The notes under the pieces: model-generated | Database searches by the model: none | Told to the model about the DNA's origin: nothing | Seen by the model: only the letters and a program-made list of their open reading frames with translations | Translations under genes and position numbers: made by a program | Assembly (NCBI GenBank): GCA_964397445.1 | Contig: CAYNHZ010000003.1 | Coordinates: 62,001 to 126,000, forward strand | Length of the DNA: 64,000 bases | Reading direction: 5' to 3' | Origin: CAYNHZ01 sp964397445 | Lineage (GTDB): Bacteria; Bacteroidota; Bacteroidia; Bacteroidales; UBA932 | Shown here: piece after piece, positions 41,670 to 50,335 of the stretch | Layout of the letters: each line of letters begins with the position of its first letter | Numbering within the stretch: the first letter of the stretch is position 1

Positions 41670-41685
41670 CCAAGATTAAAAAGAG

Positions 41686-42168
41686 ATGAAAAAGTTTTTA
41701 TTATATTTTTCTTCGACAGTTTTATTGTTTATCTATATCCTCTCTTATGTTGGATTTGGTATTCATAAATGTACTTGTAATGGTACTACAGATGTCGTTC
41801 TTCTTATTGGGGACACATCCTGCGAGAAAATTCATACTCATATTCATCTAAATCAATTACTCTCTCACACAGATTCGAAAAGCAATACCCCCCATCATCA
41901 CTGCGATCATCATAATAATCAGCAGAATAGTGATGAGTGTTGCAAGACGGAGATCCTTGTCCTCACAGATGCTCAGGACAATAGAAATAAAATTGATCTT
42001 AATCATTCGGTAGTTAATAATGTTATTGATTTGCTCTTTATATCCGATATACCGACAGTTGATAATTTGTATTCGGATTTCATATCGAAAGAGCCTTGTG
42101 TTTTCCCGGAACCCTATTATGTCGGTTCCTCTCCATCCCTTCCGTTGTTCTCTCAATGGAGGTTGTAA
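41686..42168 (+). CDS. Secreted His/Cys-rich protein, HYC_CC_PP-like
   Basis: A 160-residue protein with a hydrophobic N-terminal signal or anchor (about 4-24). The mature part is very rich in possible metal ligands: HKCTC (Cys29, Cys31), Cys46, HTHIH (50-54), a PHHHCDHH cluster (70-76) and a vicinal CC (85-86), then a mostly polar region ending in SPSLPLFSQWRL. It resembles the small HYC_CC_PP family found before TonB receptors in Bacteroidota, although the first motif reads HKC instead of HYC. Function is not established; binding of copper, zinc or iron at the envelope is inference from composition and neighbours. Confidence 0.75.
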   Translation: MKKFLLYFSSTVLLFIYILSYVGFGIHKCTCNGTTDVVLLIGDTSCEKIHTHIHLNQLLSHTDSKSNTPHHHCDHHNNQQNSDECCKTEILVLTDAQDNRNKIDLNHSVVNNVIDLLFISDIPTVDNLYSDFISKEPCVFPEPYYVGSSPSLPLFSQWRL

Positions 42169-42269
42169 TTTTTTTATAAAAAGAAAAACTGTTTTTCCTT
42201 TCTAAACAGCTATTATTGTTAGGAGTGCTCCAACACAATTGAGTATTTACATTTTTATAAAAATTACAA

Positions 42270-44534
42270 ATGAAAAAAATCACAATTATTTTATTTTTTA
42301 TATTTTCTATTCTCCCAAATATTTATGGGCAAAAATCGCGTCTCCTTAATGGTGTTGTCTATTTTATTAATAGCAGCGGAAAGGAGGAGGGTGTCCCTTT
42401 TGCATCTGTTTACTGGTTACAATCAGGTACTTATATAGATTGTGATGGTGATGGAAAATTTACATTTACAGCATTTAATGGGGTTGATGCGACCCTTGTG
42501 GCAACAGCTATGGGTTATAATAAGGACACCATTAAAGTTACCTCAGCCACAACTTCGTTGGTATTTCATATAGTTGGGACTAATGAGTTGCAACAATCTG
42601 TTATTTTTGCTAAGGATCAAGGAAATTACCTCTCAAAAATGTCATCATTGAAAACGGAGGTTATCTCTGCAGCCGGATTGTGTAAAATGGCTTGCTGCAA
42701 TCTTGCGGAGAGTTTTGAAAACTCAGCGAGTGTAACTGTTGGCTATTCTGATGCAGTTACAGGGGCAAGACAGATTAGATTGTTAGGATTATCAGGTATA
42801 TACACTCAGATGCAAGATGAGAACAGACCTGTAATGAGGGGGCTTGCTTCCCCTTTTGGATTGTCGTACATCCCGGGACAATGGTTAGAAAGTATTCAGA
42901 TTGCTAAGGGACCCTCTTCGGTAATCAATGGGGTTGAAGCAATTACAGGACAAATAAATATGGAGCATCGCAAACCAACAGCAGAACAGCCCCTATTTAT
43001 TAATCTTTTTCTTAGTCAGCAATTGAGAACAGAGGCAAATATTGCATCATCTCTCCAATTAAATAATAAATGGAGTACCGTATTGCTTGGTCACTTTTCT
43101 ACAGACCCTTTGGCGCACGATGGCAATAAAGATGGTTTTAGAGATGAACCTAATACAATGCAATTTAATTTTGCAAATAGATGGCTATATTACGATCAAA
43201 GCGGTGTTCAGGTCAGATTTGGTGTGAAGGCGTTGTATGACAATAGAATAGGTGGGCAGATGTCATATAAGAAGGGGATGCGCGACACAATTGGGACAAC
43301 CCTTCTTCCTTGGGGAACAGATATTATCAATAAAGGGATTAATGGCTATTTTAAGGTGGGTGTACCACTTAATTCGGATAATAGTCATAATATTGCATTG
43401 ATAGGTGATTATTCATACCATCAATTGGATTCTCATTTTGGATTGAAGAGCTATGGGGGAAAGCAAAACTCTGCATTTTTAAATCTTATGTATCAAGGTA
43501 TTCCGAATGAAAATCACAGATTTACATTCGGACTTAGAAATCAGTTTGATGATTTTAGAGAGTTTCTTACAGATGTTACCTTAAAATCTTCTACCCCTAA
43601 ACAATTTGATCTTTCGAGGAGAGAAAATTCGATTGGGATCTATGGTGAATATACCTACTCTTTTGGGGAGAAACTGACAGCTGTTGTGGATATGAGTTTA
43701 GATTACAACAATTTACACGGACTTCTTTTTGCCCCTCGAGCTAATGTGAAATACTCTTTTACCGATTATTTGGTATTTAGAGCTTCAGGTGGAAGAGGGT
43801 TCCGTTCTCCTAATATTATTGTTGATAATCTTGGAATGCTCTCAACAGGGAGATCTATTACTATAGATAATGGTCTTGAAATGGAAAAAGCGTGGACTTA
43901 TGGAGGTAATATTACCGGTTATCTACCAATAGGTTATGGAAATAATTCATACATTAGTTTTGATTTTTTCAGGACCGATTTTCAGAATCAGATAATAGCA
44001 GATCAAGAGAGAGATTGGTCTAAAGTGTGGCTTTATAACCTTACAGGCAGATCTTTTACCAATACATATCAACTTGATTTTTCAATTGATCCCATTGAAA
44101 GATTTAACATCTTATTCACATTCAGATATACCGATGCGAGGGTTACTCTCGCAGACAAAGGGTTGGTTGAGAGGCCATTGACAAGTAGATTTAAAGGGGT
44201 GATAAATCTTCAATATGCAACAAGGATGAATCTTTGGACATTTGATTTGACAGCACAATTAAATGGTCCCTCGAGGCTTCCCGATTTTGCTGTTACAGAA
44301 GGTGGCAAGTCAATGTCCCCTATATATCCTATTCTTTATGCGCAAGTTACCAGAAAATTCAAAGGTTTTGATGTTTATATCGGTGGGGAGAATCTTACGA
44401 ACTATAAACAGAAAAATCCTATAATAGATGCTGCAAATCCATATTCCGACGAGTTTAATGCCTCTGTTATCTGGGGCCCGCTGATGGGGATAAAAGTTTA
44501 TGCAGGGATGAGGTTTACCCTTTGGAAAAAATAA
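42270..44534 (+). CDS. TonB-dependent receptor, putative metal or metallophore uptake
   Basis: A 754-residue outer-membrane receptor: signal peptide (about 1-20), carboxypeptidase-like regulatory domain (about 25-115, GVPFASVYWLQSGTYIDCDGDGKFTF), plug (about 130-250) and a long beta-barrel ending in an aromatic residue region (GMRFTLWKK). At the start of the plug sits GLCKMACCNLAESFENSAS, with Cys138, Cys142 and Cys143, a motif I associate with receptors next to HYC_CC_PP and HMA genes; such cysteines are rare in TonB receptors. The gene lies 101 bases after the His/Cys-rich gene and 27 before the HMA gene. Confidence 0.88.
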   Translation: MKKITIILFFIFSILPNIYGQKSRLLNGVVYFINSSGKEEGVPFASVYWLQSGTYIDCDGDGKFTFTAFNGVDATLVATAMGYNKDTIKVTSATTSLVFHIVGTNELQQSVIFAKDQGNYLSKMSSLKTEVISAAGLCKMACCNLAESFENSASVTVGYSDAVTGARQIRLLGLSGIYTQMQDENRPVMRGLASPFGLSYIPGQWLESIQIAKGPSSVINGVEAITGQINMEHRKPTAEQPLFINLFLSQQLRTEANIASSLQLNNKWSTVLLGHFSTDPLAHDGNKDGFRDEPNTMQFNFANRWLYYDQSGVQVRFGVKALYDNRIGGQMSYKKGMRDTIGTTLLPWGTDIINKGINGYFKVGVPLNSDNSHNIALIGDYSYHQLDSHFGLKSYGGKQNSAFLNLMYQGIPNENHRFTFGLRNQFDDFREFLTDVTLKSSTPKQFDLSRRENSIGIYGEYTYSFGEKLTAVVDMSLDYNNLHGLLFAPRANVKYSFTDYLVFRASGGRGFRSPNIIVDNLGMLSTGRSITIDNGLEMEKAWTYGGNITGYLPIGYGNNSYISFDFFRTDFQNQIIADQERDWSKVWLYNLTGRSFTNTYQLDFSIDPIERFNILFTFRYTDARVTLADKGLVERPLTSRFKGVINLQYATRMNLWTFDLTAQLNGPSRLPDFAVTEGGKSMSPIYPILYAQVTRKFKGFDVYIGGENLTNYKQKNPIIDAANPYSDEFNASVIWGPLMGIKVYAGMRFTLWKK

Positions 44535-44561
44535 AATTTAAAAAATTAAAATCAAATAGAT

Positions 44562-44879
44562 ATGAAACATTTTATAAGAACGATTACTGTTATTGCAGTA
44601 GCACTTTTCTCTTTGACATTAAATGGTCAAAACACCAATACCAAAAACCAGAAAGATGGAGAAATACTGTTTACTACCGATCTTCATTGCGAAAATTGCG
44701 TGAAAAAGATAGAGGCAGCTCTTCCTTTTGTAAAAGGAGTTAAAGATATGAAAATCAGCCTAAAGGATAAAACTATATGGATTAAATATTCTAAGAGTAA
44801 AACTAATGAGGCTATACTTGCTAAGGCAATTGAGGAGATTGGATATAAAGTAGAGGTGGTAAAAGAGCAAGCAAAGTAA
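44562..44879 (+). CDS. Exported heavy-metal-associated (HMA) domain protein
   Basis: A 105-residue protein: signal peptide (about 1-22, ending NGQ), a short linker, and one HMA domain with the metal-binding motif HCENC (Cys43, Cys46) and the usual beta-alpha-beta-beta-alpha-beta length (KKIEAALPFVKGVKDMKISLKD region). Atx1-like proteins carry Cu(I) or Zn(II)/Hg(II); almost all are cytoplasmic, so a periplasmic copy points to handling of metal arriving through the receptor just upstream. Metal identity is unknown. Confidence 0.85.
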   Translation: MKHFIRTITVIAVALFSLTLNGQNTNTKNQKDGEILFTTDLHCENCVKKIEAALPFVKGVKDMKISLKDKTIWIKYSKSKTNEAILAKAIEEIGYKVEVVKEQAK

Positions 44880-44912
44880 CACTTCTCGGTAGAATTATAC
44901 CCCTAAATACAC

Positions 44913-44920
44913 TATCTTTG
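44913..44920 (+). promoter_or_regulatory. -7 box for nfnA-nfnB
   Basis: TATCTTTG matches TAnnTTTG; predicted start near 44924 and leader about 31 bases. No clear -33 TTTG. Confidence 0.55.
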
Positions 44921-44954
44921 TAGGATATTATTAATTTTTTGAAATAGTTTAGTA

Positions 44955-45806
44955 ATGTTTGAAATAGTTAAAAAATCAATGCTTACACCCATCATTTGTT
45001 TAATGGAGGTGAAGGCTGTAAGATTGGCACATTCTGCTCAGCCGGGGCAATTTTTAATTGTTCGTGTATCTGATAAAGGGGAGAGAATCCCTTTGACAAT
45101 ATGTGATTATGATAGAGAACGTGGTACTGTTACAATTGTAACTCAGATAGTTGGAGCTTCAAGTAGAATAATATGCTCATTGAATGAGGGTGATTCTTTT
45201 ATTGATATGGTAGGGCCACTCGGTCAGCCATCCGATTTTATAAATCTTCCTATAGATGAGGTTGCTAAGGATCGATATATTTTCATTGCAGGAGGATTGG
45301 GTACTGCACCTGTTTATCCTCAGGTGAAATATCTCCATTCCATTGGTGCAAAAGTTGATGTTATTATTGGTGCTAAAAATAGTGAACTTATCATAATGGA
45401 AGAGGAGATGCGCGCTGTATGTGACAATCTTTACATTTGTACTGACGATGGTTCTAAAGGGGAGAAAGGTCTTGTAACACAAATGCTTAAACAATTATTG
45501 GATAGGGGAGAGAAATACGATAAGGGTGTTGCAATAGGGCCTATGATTATGATGAAATTTGTAACACTTACTGCAAAAGAATATAATCTCCCATTGGTTG
45601 TGAGTCTAAACACTTTAATGGTAGATGGTACAGGAATGTGTGGTGCGTGTAGGGTTTCAATTGATGGAAAAACTAAATTTGCTTGTGTCGATGGGCCTGA
45701 ATTTGATGCATATAAAGTTGATTTTGATGAAGCTATGAGGAGACAATCAATGTATCGCGGCCAAGAGGAGGAGCACGATCATAAATGTAAAATAGGGAGG
45801 AATTAG
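44955..45806 (+). CDS. nfnA: NADH-dependent reduced ferredoxin:NADP+ oxidoreductase, small subunit (NfnA/SudB type)
   Basis: Small subunit of a flavin enzyme that couples ferredoxin, NADH and NADP(H); related proteins were first named sulfide dehydrogenase beta. The 283 residues contain an FAD domain (about 1-100, QPGQFLIVRVSDKGERIPLTI), a nucleotide-binding domain (about 105-220, IFIAGGLGTAPVYPQVKYL) and a C-terminal [2Fe-2S] segment with the cysteines of GTGMCGACRVS and FACVDGPEFD. The partner gene follows after 1 base. Electron bifurcation is proven only for a few NfnAB enzymes and is inference here. Confidence 0.88.
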   Translation: MFEIVKKSMLTPIICLMEVKAVRLAHSAQPGQFLIVRVSDKGERIPLTICDYDRERGTVTIVTQIVGASSRIICSLNEGDSFIDMVGPLGQPSDFINLPIDEVAKDRYIFIAGGLGTAPVYPQVKYLHSIGAKVDVIIGAKNSELIIMEEEMRAVCDNLYICTDDGSKGEKGLVTQMLKQLLDRGEKYDKGVAIGPMIMMKFVTLTAKEYNLPLVVSLNTLMVDGTGMCGACRVSIDGKTKFACVDGPEFDAYKVDFDEAMRRQSMYRGQEEEHDHKCKIGRN

Positions 45807-45807
45807 T

Positions 45808-47190
45808 ATGGCAAATAAAATAGCGAGGGTTGCTATTAGAGAACAAGATCCTATTATCAGAGGAAAGAATTTCGAAGAGGTTTGTTTGGGTTATAATTAT
45901 CAAGAGGCTACTCTTGAGGCTACTCGATGTTTAAATTGTAAGCAGCCCAAGTGTGTAGGTGCTTGTCCTGTATCTATTCAAATTCCCAATTTTATTAGTA
46001 AAATAGCGCAAGGAGATATAAAAGGGGCGGCTGAGGTGATTGCTAAGGATAGTTCTTTACCGGCTATTTGTGGTAGGGTTTGTCCTCAAGAGTCTCAATG
46101 TGAGGGCTCTTGTGTGTTAGGTGTCAAAGGTGAAGCTGTCGCTATCGGCAAATTGGAGAGATTTGTTGCAGATTGGAGTATGGAAAATGGAGTTGTTTGT
46201 AGTGCAAAAGGTGCTCCTAATGGGGTGAAAGTAGCCGTAATTGGGAGTGGCCCTGCAGGATTGGCTTGTGCTACGGACCTCGCTAAAGGGGGGTATGATG
46301 TTACTATTTTCGAGGCTCTTCATAAGGCAGGTGGGGTGTTACAATATGGGATTCCTGAGTTTCGTCTCCCAAAACAAAGGGTTGTTGAGGCTGAAATATC
46401 TAATCTTTTATCACTCGGTGTTAAGATAGAGACCAATGTGGTGGTTGGACGGACAGTGACAATCGATGAATTATTTAAGAAAGAAAACTTTAAAGCAGTC
46501 TTTATTGGCTCAGGCGCGGGATTGCCAAAATTTATGGGTATTAATGGTGAAAATCTAAATGGCGTATTTTCTGCTAATGAGTTTCTTACAAGAAACAATC
46601 TTATGCGAGCTTATGATCCTGATTATGAAACACCTATATTCGTAGGGAAAAGGGTTGTTGTAGTGGGAGGTGGAAATGTAGCTATGGATGCCGCCCGTAC
46701 AGCTCTTAGACTTGGAGCTGATGTGATGGTTGTGTATAGAAGGACAGAAAAAGAGCTCCCTGCCCGTCTTGAGGAGGTTCACCACGCAAAAGAGGAGGGT
46801 ATTCAATTCAAACTCCTTACAAATCCCACTGAGATTCTCGGAAATGATAAAGGGTGGGTAGTTGGAATCAGGTGTGAGAAGATGGAACTTGGTGAACCCG
46901 ATTCATCAGGACGAAGAAGCCCTATTGCAATACCTAACTCACTATTCGATATTGAAACCGATGTTGTTATTATGTCATTAGGAACTTCTCCTAACCCATT
47001 AATAGCCAATACAACAGATGGTCTTAAAGTTAATAAAAGGGGTGGATTGGTTGCAGATGAAAATGGTGCGACAACTATACCCTTTATTTATGCCGGAGGA
47101 GATGCAGTGACCGGTGCTGCTACAGTAATCTTAGCTATGGGTGCAGGACGAAAAGCAGCAGCAGCCATAATGGGAAAACTACGATTGTGA
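45808..47190 (+). CDS. nfnB: NADPH-binding large subunit of the Nfn complex / glutamate synthase small-subunit homologue
   Basis: The 460-residue protein has an N-terminal four-cysteine-cluster domain (about 35-110: CLNCKQPKCVGACPV and CGRVCPQESQCEGSC) and two dinucleotide-binding folds, FAD at GSGPAGLACA (about 146) and NADPH at GGGNVAMDAARTALRLG (about 286). Proteins of this type are often annotated as homotetrameric glutamate synthase GltA, but the tight coupling to an NfnA-type gene (1-base gap, GGGAGG ribosome-binding sequence) makes NfnB the better call. Terminates before the 47252-47294 hairpin. Confidence 0.88.
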   Translation: MANKIARVAIREQDPIIRGKNFEEVCLGYNYQEATLEATRCLNCKQPKCVGACPVSIQIPNFISKIAQGDIKGAAEVIAKDSSLPAICGRVCPQESQCEGSCVLGVKGEAVAIGKLERFVADWSMENGVVCSAKGAPNGVKVAVIGSGPAGLACATDLAKGGYDVTIFEALHKAGGVLQYGIPEFRLPKQRVVEAEISNLLSLGVKIETNVVVGRTVTIDELFKKENFKAVFIGSGAGLPKFMGINGENLNGVFSANEFLTRNNLMRAYDPDYETPIFVGKRVVVVGGGNVAMDAARTALRLGADVMVVYRRTEKELPARLEEVHHAKEEGIQFKLLTNPTEILGNDKGWVVGIRCEKMELGEPDSSGRRSPIAIPNSLFDIETDVVIMSLGTSPNPLIANTTDGLKVNKRGGLVADENGATTIPFIYAGGDAVTGAATVILAMGAGRKAAAAIMGKLRL

Positions 47191-47251
47191 AAATGATTAG
47201 TGATAGCTATGCAGGCTGGCACTTACATATAATCTAATGAATTAAAAGAAA

Positions 47252-47294
47252 AACAAGAGGGTGACTAAAAATAGTTTTTAGTCACCCTCTTGTT
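47252..47294 (-). terminator. Strong hairpin terminator, 20-base-pair perfect stem
   Basis: Bases 47252-47271 are exactly complementary to 47275-47294, with a three-base loop (TAG). On the minus strand the stem is followed by a T-rich run (TTTCTTTT), and it begins 3 bases beyond the mature 3' end of the initiator tRNA, so it ends that tRNA transcript. It lies 62 bases after nfnB and could serve that operon too. Confidence 0.85.
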
Positions 47295-47296
47295 AG

Positions 47297-47369
<73 letters not shown>

Positions 47370-47418
47370 ATATATTTCTTATTGTTGAATTTCTCAATCG
47401 GACTGCAAAGGTATTCAA

Positions 47419-48801
47419 TTATTCCGGTATAGCAAAATATTTTTTAAAATAATCAAGAAGGGCTTCTATTGTTAATTGTTTTTGCTCCCCACTTTCAATG
47501 TCTTTCAGGGTTATTGTTTTTGAGATAATCTCATTTTCACCTGCGATCAAAATATATCTTATCCCTTTTTTATCCGAATACTCAAATTGCTTTCTGAGTT
47601 TAACTGTGTCGGGATATATCTCTGTAGAGATATTTAACTCTCTTAGTGATTGCGCAATAGGAATAATATAGGAAATCTCTTTTTGCCCCATATTGGCAAA
47701 TAGTATATTTGTACCTTGTATTTTATCTTTTGGAAACATATCTAATCCCGATAAAACGTCGTATATTCTGTCTGCGCCAAAAGAGATCCCAACACCAGAC
47801 ATATCAGGAAGCCCGAAAATTCCTGTTAAATTATCATATCTTCCCCCTCCGCAAATACTTCCCATCTCAAAATCTTTTGCTTTTACCTCAAAAATAGCCC
47901 CGGTGTAATAGTTTAATCCTCTGGCTAATGATAGATCTATCTCAACCTCTTGTTTAATATTTGCAAGTGAAAGGAGATTGAATAACTCTTCTATCTCATC
48001 AATGCCCTTTGTTCCTATCTCCGATTTTTGGAGGATGGGACGCATTAAAGATATTTTTTCTTGAGAGCTACCTTTTAACAATAGGATTGGTTCGATAATC
48101 GAGATACTATTTGTCTCTAACCCTTTCTCTATCAACTCTGTTTTTACCGCTTCAATCCCGATTTTATCGATTTTATCAATAGCAGTTGTAATTTCGGTGA
48201 GCTTATCACTATGGCCGCATATTTCTGCCAATCCTGAAAGAATTTTTCGATTATTGATTTTTACAATAACATTTATGTTGAGTTTTGAAAAAACAGAATC
48301 AACAATTTGCACCAATTCAAGTTCATTTAAGAGTGAATTACTCCCAATCACATCAATATCACACTGATAAAACTCGCGATAGCGCCCTTTTTGTGGCCTA
48401 TCAGCCCTCCAAACAGGTTGAATCTGGTATCTTTTAAAAGGAAAAGCAAGTTCACTTTGATGCTGAACGACATACCTTGCAAATGGTACAGTTAAATCGT
48501 ATCTAAGCCCTTTTTCACAAAGTTTAAGTGAAAGAGCATTAGCACTTTCTGTTGATAGTTTTCCTATATCGACTTGTGAAAATGGGTCGCCTGAATTAAG
48601 TATTTTGAAAAGTAATTTATCCCCTTCCTCCCCATATTTTCCAAGTAATGTAGAGAGGTTCTCCATAGATGGAGTTTCAATCGGTGCGTATCCGTATTGT
48701 TTAAAGACTGATCGTATTGTGTCGAAGATATAGTTTCTGCCAACCATTTCTGATTGTCCGAAATCTCTCGTCCCTTTTGGTATGGAAGGTTTTTGCGCCA
48801 T
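47419..48801 (-). CDS. hisS: Histidyl-tRNA synthetase
   Basis: Charges tRNA(His). The 460-residue class II enzyme shows motif 1 with PKGTRDFGQSEMVGRNYIFD near the start (in parts), motif 2 as RADRPQKGRYREFYQCDID (about 130-150), the HisA/HisB signature LARGLNYYTGAIFEV and the GGGRYDNLTG block, then an anticodon-binding domain from about residue 360. A -7 box lies at 48872-48879. Convergent with nothing; the tRNA gene precedes it only in position. Confidence 0.96.
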   Translation of the reverse strand: MAQKPSIPKGTRDFGQSEMVGRNYIFDTIRSVFKQYGYAPIETPSMENLSTLLGKYGEEGDKLLFKILNSGDPFSQVDIGKLSTESANALSLKLCEKGLRYDLTVPFARYVVQHQSELAFPFKRYQIQPVWRADRPQKGRYREFYQCDIDVIGSNSLLNELELVQIVDSVFSKLNINVIVKINNRKILSGLAEICGHSDKLTEITTAIDKIDKIGIEAVKTELIEKGLETNSISIIEPILLLKGSSQEKISLMRPILQKSEIGTKGIDEIEELFNLLSLANIKQEVEIDLSLARGLNYYTGAIFEVKAKDFEMGSICGGGRYDNLTGIFGLPDMSGVGISFGADRIYDVLSGLDMFPKDKIQGTNILFANMGQKEISYIIPIAQSLRELNISTEIYPDTVKLRKQFEYSDKKGIRYILIAGENEIISKTITLKDIESGEQKQLTIEALLDYFKKYFAIPE

Positions 48802-48871
48802 TTTTATAAATTATAATTTTTTTAAAAAAAATATAGAATCTTAATTCAAAAAACTTTAAGAAATTAAACCC

Positions 48872-48879
48872 CAAAATTA
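48872..48879 (-). promoter_or_regulatory. -7 box for hisS
   Basis: TAATTTTG on the minus strand matches TAnnTTTG; predicted start near 48868 and leader about 67 bases. Confidence 0.5.
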
Positions 48880-48948
48880 CAATAATTATTGGGAATAATA
48901 AAACCATAACCGCTTATAGCTTATGTTCGCTATTATGAATTTAATTAT

Positions 48949-48956
48949 TACTTTTG
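48949..48956 (+). promoter_or_regulatory. -7 box for the acyltransferase-rfbC region
   Basis: TACTTTTG matches TAnnTTTG; predicted start near 48960 and leader about 35 bases. The -33 element is imperfect. Confidence 0.5.
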
Positions 48957-48994
48957 CTTATTAATACTACTAAGACGTAAACCACTTATTATTT

Positions 48995-50314
48995 ATGGAA
49001 AATAATATTCCTATCAAATATTCAGAAAAGGAGAAAAAAAGGCGCAGTCCTGCTAAAGTAAACTGGCTTCTTAAACCGATAACTTGGATAATTGCCTACC
49101 CCTCTTTGTTTAGGCATAGAACGAAAATTGAAAAAATCAATATGGCTAATCTCAAACCGCCATATCTGCTCCTTTGTAATCACAACTCATTTTACGATTT
49201 TAAGGTGGCAACAGCTGCCACTTTTCCTCATCAGCCGTACTATGTTGTTTCACTTGAGGCTTTTATAGGACGTGACTGGTTGATGAGAAATGTTGGATGT
49301 ATCGGAAAAAGAAAATTTACAAATGATATTAATCTGATAAGGAGTCTTAAAAAGGTTGTTGATAGGGGTAAAATTGCGGGTATCTATCCGGAAGCTCGAT
49401 ATTCGCTTTGTGGTACGAATGCGGTACTGCCCCCATCGTTAGGTAAATTGGCAAAATTACTTGAGGTGCCAGTAGTAATACTTATGACAAGGGGTAATCA
49501 TATAATCCAACCAGTGTATCACCAGAAAAAAGTCAGAAAGGTGAGAACGATGGCCGTTATGCAGCAGGTGGTTACTCAGGAGGAGATTACTAAATTGTCG
49601 CCTGAAGAGATAAATGATATAATAAATAAATCGTTTGTTTATGATGATTTTTCTTGGCAAAAAGAGAGTCGGATAAAGGTTAAATATAAAAAACGTGCTC
49701 AGGGGTTGCACAAAGTGTTGTATCAGTGTCCCCATTGTGAGAAGGAGTATAGAATGACTTCAAAAGGGACAAAGTTGTGGTGTATGGCTTGCGGTAAAGA
49801 GTGGGAAATGAATGAGTACGGAGAAATGCACGCTGTGTTAGGGGAGGACTATTTTACACATATCCCTACTTGGTATGAGTGGGAAAGGATAAATGTTAGA
49901 AAAGAGGTTATAGATGGGACCTATCATTTTGAATCTGAGGTGGCTGTGAAGTCATTACCTAATACAAAAGGGTTTATTAATGTAGGAAGCGGAATACTTA
50001 CCCATAATATGAATGGTTTTGAGCTTATTGGAGATAATCGTGGCAGTGAATACAGATTGAAGCTCCCAACGCAATCTTTATATTCGGTACATATTGAGTA
50101 TGACTATCTTAAAGAGAAACGGGATTGTATTATGCTTAGTACCATTTCTGATACATATTTTATCTTCCCAAAAGGGGAAGATTTCTCGGTCACTAAGATG
50201 TCGTTGGCTACTGAAGAGTTGTTTGAGTTCTATCATCGTACACACAGTGTAGAGTCGAAAGAAAAGATTAAGAAAAATATACAAAGGTCGGAAGATATTA
50301 ATGCAGCAGAATAA
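48995..50314 (+). CDS. PlsC-type acyltransferase with an added zinc ribbon
   Basis: A 439-residue protein. Residues about 25-215 form a 1-acylglycerol-3-phosphate acyltransferase (PlsC) domain: the catalytic HX4D motif is NHNSFYD (His63, Asp68) and the acceptor-binding block reads YPEARYS in place of PEGTRS. It is followed by a zinc ribbon with two CxxC knuckles (Cys245/248 and Cys263/266) and a beta-rich C-terminal domain of about 150 residues with no recognised family. No strong transmembrane helix is evident beyond a hydrophobic patch near residues 24-37. Substrate unknown; lipid acyl transfer is inferred from the first domain. Confidence 0.82.
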   Translation: MENNIPIKYSEKEKKRRSPAKVNWLLKPITWIIAYPSLFRHRTKIEKINMANLKPPYLLLCNHNSFYDFKVATAATFPHQPYYVVSLEAFIGRDWLMRNVGCIGKRKFTNDINLIRSLKKVVDRGKIAGIYPEARYSLCGTNAVLPPSLGKLAKLLEVPVVILMTRGNHIIQPVYHQKKVRKVRTMAVMQQVVTQEEITKLSPEEINDIINKSFVYDDFSWQKESRIKVKYKKRAQGLHKVLYQCPHCEKEYRMTSKGTKLWCMACGKEWEMNEYGEMHAVLGEDYFTHIPTWYEWERINVRKEVIDGTYHFESEVAVKSLPNTKGFINVGSGILTHNMNGFELIGDNRGSEYRLKLPTQSLYSVHIEYDYLKEKRDCIMLSTISDTYFIFPKGEDFSVTKMSLATEELFEFYHRTHSVESKEKIKKNIQRSEDINAAE

Positions 50315-50335
50315 TGGCAAAATGGAGGATTATAT

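Noticed and set aside
44522..44743. A 73-residue frame starting inside the TonB receptor end
   Set aside because: It overlaps the better-supported HMA gene in another frame and has a composition of A-rich shadow sequence.
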